Shown piece by piece: positions 61,676-64,000 of a stretch of 64,000 nucleotides of DNA (positions within the stretch are counted from its first letter, which is position 1; every line of letters starts with the position of its first letter). Source of the stretch: Paraflavitalea pollutisoli (GTDB taxonomy: Bacteria; Bacteroidota; Bacteroidia; Chitinophagales; Chitinophagaceae). The position numbers were made by a program, and so were the translations under genes. The DNA lies in assembly GCF_029360705.1 (NCBI RefSeq), contig NZ_JARKMX010000005.1, forward strand, positions 1 to 64,000, read 5' to 3'. The notes under the pieces were generated by a model, which did no database searches, was not told where the DNA came from, and was given only the letters and a program-made list of their open reading frames with translations.

Positions 61676-61907
61676 GTGCTTGGGTGTTTTGGCGATGACA
61701 AAAATGCTGATAAATATTGATTATATAGTGATTAGACGCAGCTTACTGAAAAAGGTTACGTAAAAAATCCCCCCAATACACAGATACCCCGCCAATACGA
61801 CCTTCCAAGCAACGAGCTGAGTGTTAGCCAGTTCTGCGGGCAACGGGGACGAATCGGGCCAAAATGGCCCGAGCAGAAAACAGAAACTTTATTACCTTCG
61901 CAGCACC

Positions 61908-63440
61908 ATGACGGAAAAGATTCTCATTCTCGATTTCGGCAGTCAGTATACTCAATTGATTGCCAGGGCCGTCCGGGAGGCCAGCGTATATTGCGAAATA
62001 GTCCCCTACCACCACAAAATTGAATTCGATCCCTCTTTAAAGGGTATTATATTGTCAGGTTCACCCTTCTCGGTGAACGATGCCAATGCACCCCTTGTCG
62101 ATGTGGATGCACTGCACCAGAAACTGCCCGTACTGGGTGTTTGCTATGGCGCGCAGCTGACTGCCAAACAATATGGCGGCCGCGTGGACAACAGCAACAA
62201 AAGGGAGTATGGCCGCGCACTCATGCACAAGCAAAAAGAGGATGTGCTGCTGAAAGATGTGACGGAATTGTCGCAGGTGTGGATGAGCCACGCAGATACG
62301 ATCCTCGAATTGCCCAAAGGATTTGACGTATTGGCCAATACCGACGCCATCCCCTACGCCGCCTTCAAAAAGAACGGCACAGAACAGCCTCTCTATTGCG
62401 TACAATTCCACCCCGAAGTGTACCACTCTATCGAAGGCAAGAAGATATTAAAGAACTTCCTCGTTAATATCTGTGGTTGCAAGCAGGACTGGACTTCTGC
62501 CCACTTCATCACCGATACCGTAGCCGCCCTGAAAAAGCAGATCGGCGACCGTAAAGTGATCATGGCCCTCAGTGGTGGTGTTGACTCTACCGTAGCAGCC
62601 ACCCTGATCCATAAAGCCATCGGCGACCGCCTGTTTGGTATCTTCGTCGACAATGGCGTATTGCGCAAAGACGAGTTCCAGCAGGTACTCGACACCTACG
62701 CCACCATCGGATTGAACGTGAAAGGCATCGACGCGAAAGAACTGTTCTATAAAGAACTGGCCGGCAAAACCGATCCTGAAGCCAAACGTAAAGTGATCGG
62801 CAGACTCTTCATCGACGTATTCCAGGAAGAAGCTAAAAAAGTAGAAGGTGTAGGCCTGCTGGGCCAGGGTACCATCTACCCCGATGTAATCGAAAGCGTA
62901 TCTGTTCACGGACCTTCAGTGACCATCAAATCACACCACAACGTAGGTGGTTTACCAGATATCATGCACCTCGAGCTCGTGGAGCCGCTGCGCGCCCTCT
63001 TCAAAGATGAGGTTCGCCGGGTAGGTGCAGAATTGGGTATCCCCGCTGCACTGCTCAATCGCCATCCTTTCCCCGGACCAGGTCTCGCCATCCGTATTCT
63101 TGGAGAGATCACCCCCGAGAAGGTGGAACTGCTGCAAAACGCAGACGACCGCTATACCAAAGGCCTCAAAGAACACAACCTGTATGATCAGGTATGGCAG
63201 GCTGGCGCTATCCTGCTCCCCGTTAAGAGCGTGGGCGTCATGGGCGACGAACGTACCTATGAATTCACAGTGGCCCTGCGCGCTGTTACGTCGGTAGACG
63301 GTATGACGGCAGACTGGGCGCATCTCCCTTACGATTTCCTGGCACATATTTCGAATGATATCATCAATAATGTGAAAGGGATCAACCGGGTGGTGTATGA
63401 TATCAGCAGCAAGCCTCCTGCAACGATTGAGTGGGAATAA
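61908..63440 (+). CDS. guaA: GMP synthase (glutamine-hydrolysing)
   Basis: This 510-aa enzyme converts XMP, ATP and glutamine to GMP. The amidotransferase domain (about 1-195) has nucleophile Cys79 (GVCYGAQ) and His168/Glu170 (QFHPEVYHS). The ATP-pyrophosphatase domain (about 200-385) has PP-loop SGGVDST at 222-228. The dimerisation domain ends with the family signature KPPATIEWE. The frame extends to 61821, but the ATG at 61908 gives the canonical start [16 protein letters not shown] and follows a TACCTTCG box at 61893-61900. The guanine deaminase near the left end is a related purine enzyme but is not linked to it. Confidence 0.97.
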   Translation: MTEKILILDFGSQYTQLIARAVREASVYCEIVPYHHKIEFDPSLKGIILSGSPFSVNDANAPLVDVDALHQKLPVLGVCYGAQLTAKQYGGRVDNSNKREYGRALMHKQKEDVLLKDVTELSQVWMSHADTILELPKGFDVLANTDAIPYAAFKKNGTEQPLYCVQFHPEVYHSIEGKKILKNFLVNICGCKQDWTSAHFITDTVAALKKQIGDRKVIMALSGGVDSTVAATLIHKAIGDRLFGIFVDNGVLRKDEFQQVLDTYATIGLNVKGIDAKELFYKELAGKTDPEAKRKVIGRLFIDVFQEEAKKVEGVGLLGQGTIYPDVIESVSVHGPSVTIKSHHNVGGLPDIMHLELVEPLRALFKDEVRRVGAELGIPAALLNRHPFPGPGLAIRILGEITPEKVELLQNADDRYTKGLKEHNLYDQVWQAGAILLPVKSVGVMGDERTYEFTVALRAVTSVDGMTADWAHLPYDFLAHISNDIINNVKGINRVVYDISSKPPATIEWE

Positions 63441-63477
63441 CCGTCTTGATCATAATCCTTGTATTACAATAAAATAT

Positions 63478-63513
63478 CTGTACGGTGCAGCGCGTTATTG
63501 CCTGCACGTACAG
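63478..63513 (+). terminator. Hairpin downstream of guaA, possible terminator
   Basis: CTGTAC and GTGCAG, separated by one bulged G, pair with CTGCAC and GTACAG around an 11-nt loop. The following bases (GTATCTTTACC) are only weakly T-rich, so termination may be partial and the next gene may be read through. Confidence 0.45.
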
Positions 63514-63551
63514 GTATCTTTACCAGGGACCACTATCAACAACGCTCCAAC

Positions 63552-64000
63552 ATGAAAAAGAATAGACTTACCTTGCACCTCACGATCCTGGCCCTTTTTT
63601 GCGCCACTATTACTTTTTCACAGGTTGATTCCACCAGCACCCGCATCGATTCTACGCCCAAACGTCATCAGATAGCCGTATTTGCACCACTGTACCTGGA
63701 CTCTGCTTTTGACGCATCCGGACAGTACCGCTACGCAAAATCATTTCCCAAGTTCATCAATCCGGGCCTCGAATTCTGGGAGGGCGCCCAACTCGCCATC
63801 GACTCCATGAAGCGGGAGGGACTTCAACTGGATGTGCATGTGTACGATACCCGCTCCACCGCCAAACCGTTGATGACCGTATTGCAAAGCGAGCAGATCA
63901 AGGAGATGGACCTCCTCATCGGGCACGTGACCGTCAACGAAGCCAACCTGCTGGCACAAATGGCGGCCCGGCTCACCGTTCCCTTCATCAACGTCAACCT
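63552..64000 (+). CDS. Periplasmic-binding-like (ABC substrate-binding type) exported protein, 3'-truncated by window
   Basis: The first 149 codons are present and the frame is open at the window end. A signal peptide (MKKNRLTLHLTILALFCATITFSQ) is followed by a Ser/Thr linker and the start of a type I periplasmic-binding fold: HQIAVFAPLYLDSAFD, NPGLEFWEGAQLAIDSMKREG, LDVHVYDTRSTA, MDLLIGHVTVNEANLLAQMA. In Bacteroidota, proteins of this type downstream of guaA often carry LysM repeats as well, and none is visible in the part seen. It is probably a cell-wall-associated or ligand-binding protein and may be cotranscribed with guaA. Confidence 0.75.
   Translation, partial: MKKNRLTLHLTILALFCATITFSQVDSTSTRIDSTPKRHQIAVFAPLYLDSAFDASGQYRYAKSFPKFINPGLEFWEGAQLAIDSMKREGLQLDVHVYDTRSTAKPLMTVLQSEQIKEMDLLIGHVTVNEANLLAQMAARLTVPFINVN

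Overview
The window looks like chromosomal DNA of a member of the Bacteroidota, most likely the Chitinophagaceae. This rests on repeated -7 promoter boxes of the form TAnnTTTG, type IX secretion C-terminal sorting domains on two secreted enzymes, SPII lipoproteins of typical Bacteroidota families (DUF4382, head GIN/DUF2807), a beta-propeller histidine kinase, YwqK/MORN proteins, and a moderate GC content judged by eye. No taxonomic marker was searched, so the family assignment is inference.

Layout. 1-520: a gene-free left edge with a structured element, a strong terminator and a degenerate short repeat. 520-10074: small independent units, namely a C40 peptidase, an ECF sigma factor with a membrane partner, guanine deaminase, an M61 peptidase, a lipoprotein of unknown role, DoxX, QueD, a DUF4382 lipoprotein and a sterol-desaturase-like enzyme. 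10085-13048: an RNA-rich stretch around a large outer-membrane barrel gene. It holds a tRNA-like cloverleaf followed by a hairpin array and terminator, and a roughly 400-nt candidate structured RNA with its own promoter and terminator. 13148-23006: YihY, bestrophin, a T9SS-exported PQQ-type sugar dehydrogenase, a DGPF/ECF42 pair, a divergent L,D-transpeptidase-like protein, a LamG lipoprotein, a hydrolase and Ssb. 23647-32739: MnmA, a lipoprotein, a T9SS subtilase, an RsmB-type methyltransferase and a propeller two-component pair. 33061-37862: sucA-sucB and rpsT. 38295-44961: a fold-back repeat, an S41 protease and a compact Wzm/Wzt plus two-glycosyltransferase export operon. 45094-51595: an M14 peptidase, two YwqK proteins, and an ECF41 sigma factor with its carboxymuconolactone-decarboxylase partner. 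51713-60944: an alpha-2-macroglobulin and penicillin-binding protein 1C, divergent and separated by an AT-richer DUF1016 nuclease-like gene. 60956-64000: a GIN lipoprotein, GuaA and the start of a periplasmic-binding-like protein.

Functional themes are cell envelope and secretion (OM barrel, L,D-transpeptidase-like protein, PBP1C/A2M, O-antigen-type export, many lipoproteins and peptidases), extracytoplasmic signalling (three different ECF groups in 50 kb and one two-component pair) and core metabolism (2-oxoglutarate dehydrogenase, GMP synthesis, tRNA modification, ribosomal protein S20).

The parts least explained by known families are RNA-level: the G33/G73 tRNA-like cloverleaf at 10085, the candidate structured RNA at 12651-13048 with two competing long-range pairings, a three-way-junction RNA at 32913, and three start codons placed exactly 5 nt after a -7 box, which suggests leaderless transcripts. 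No CRISPR array, complete insertion sequence, prophage or recognisable defence island was seen.
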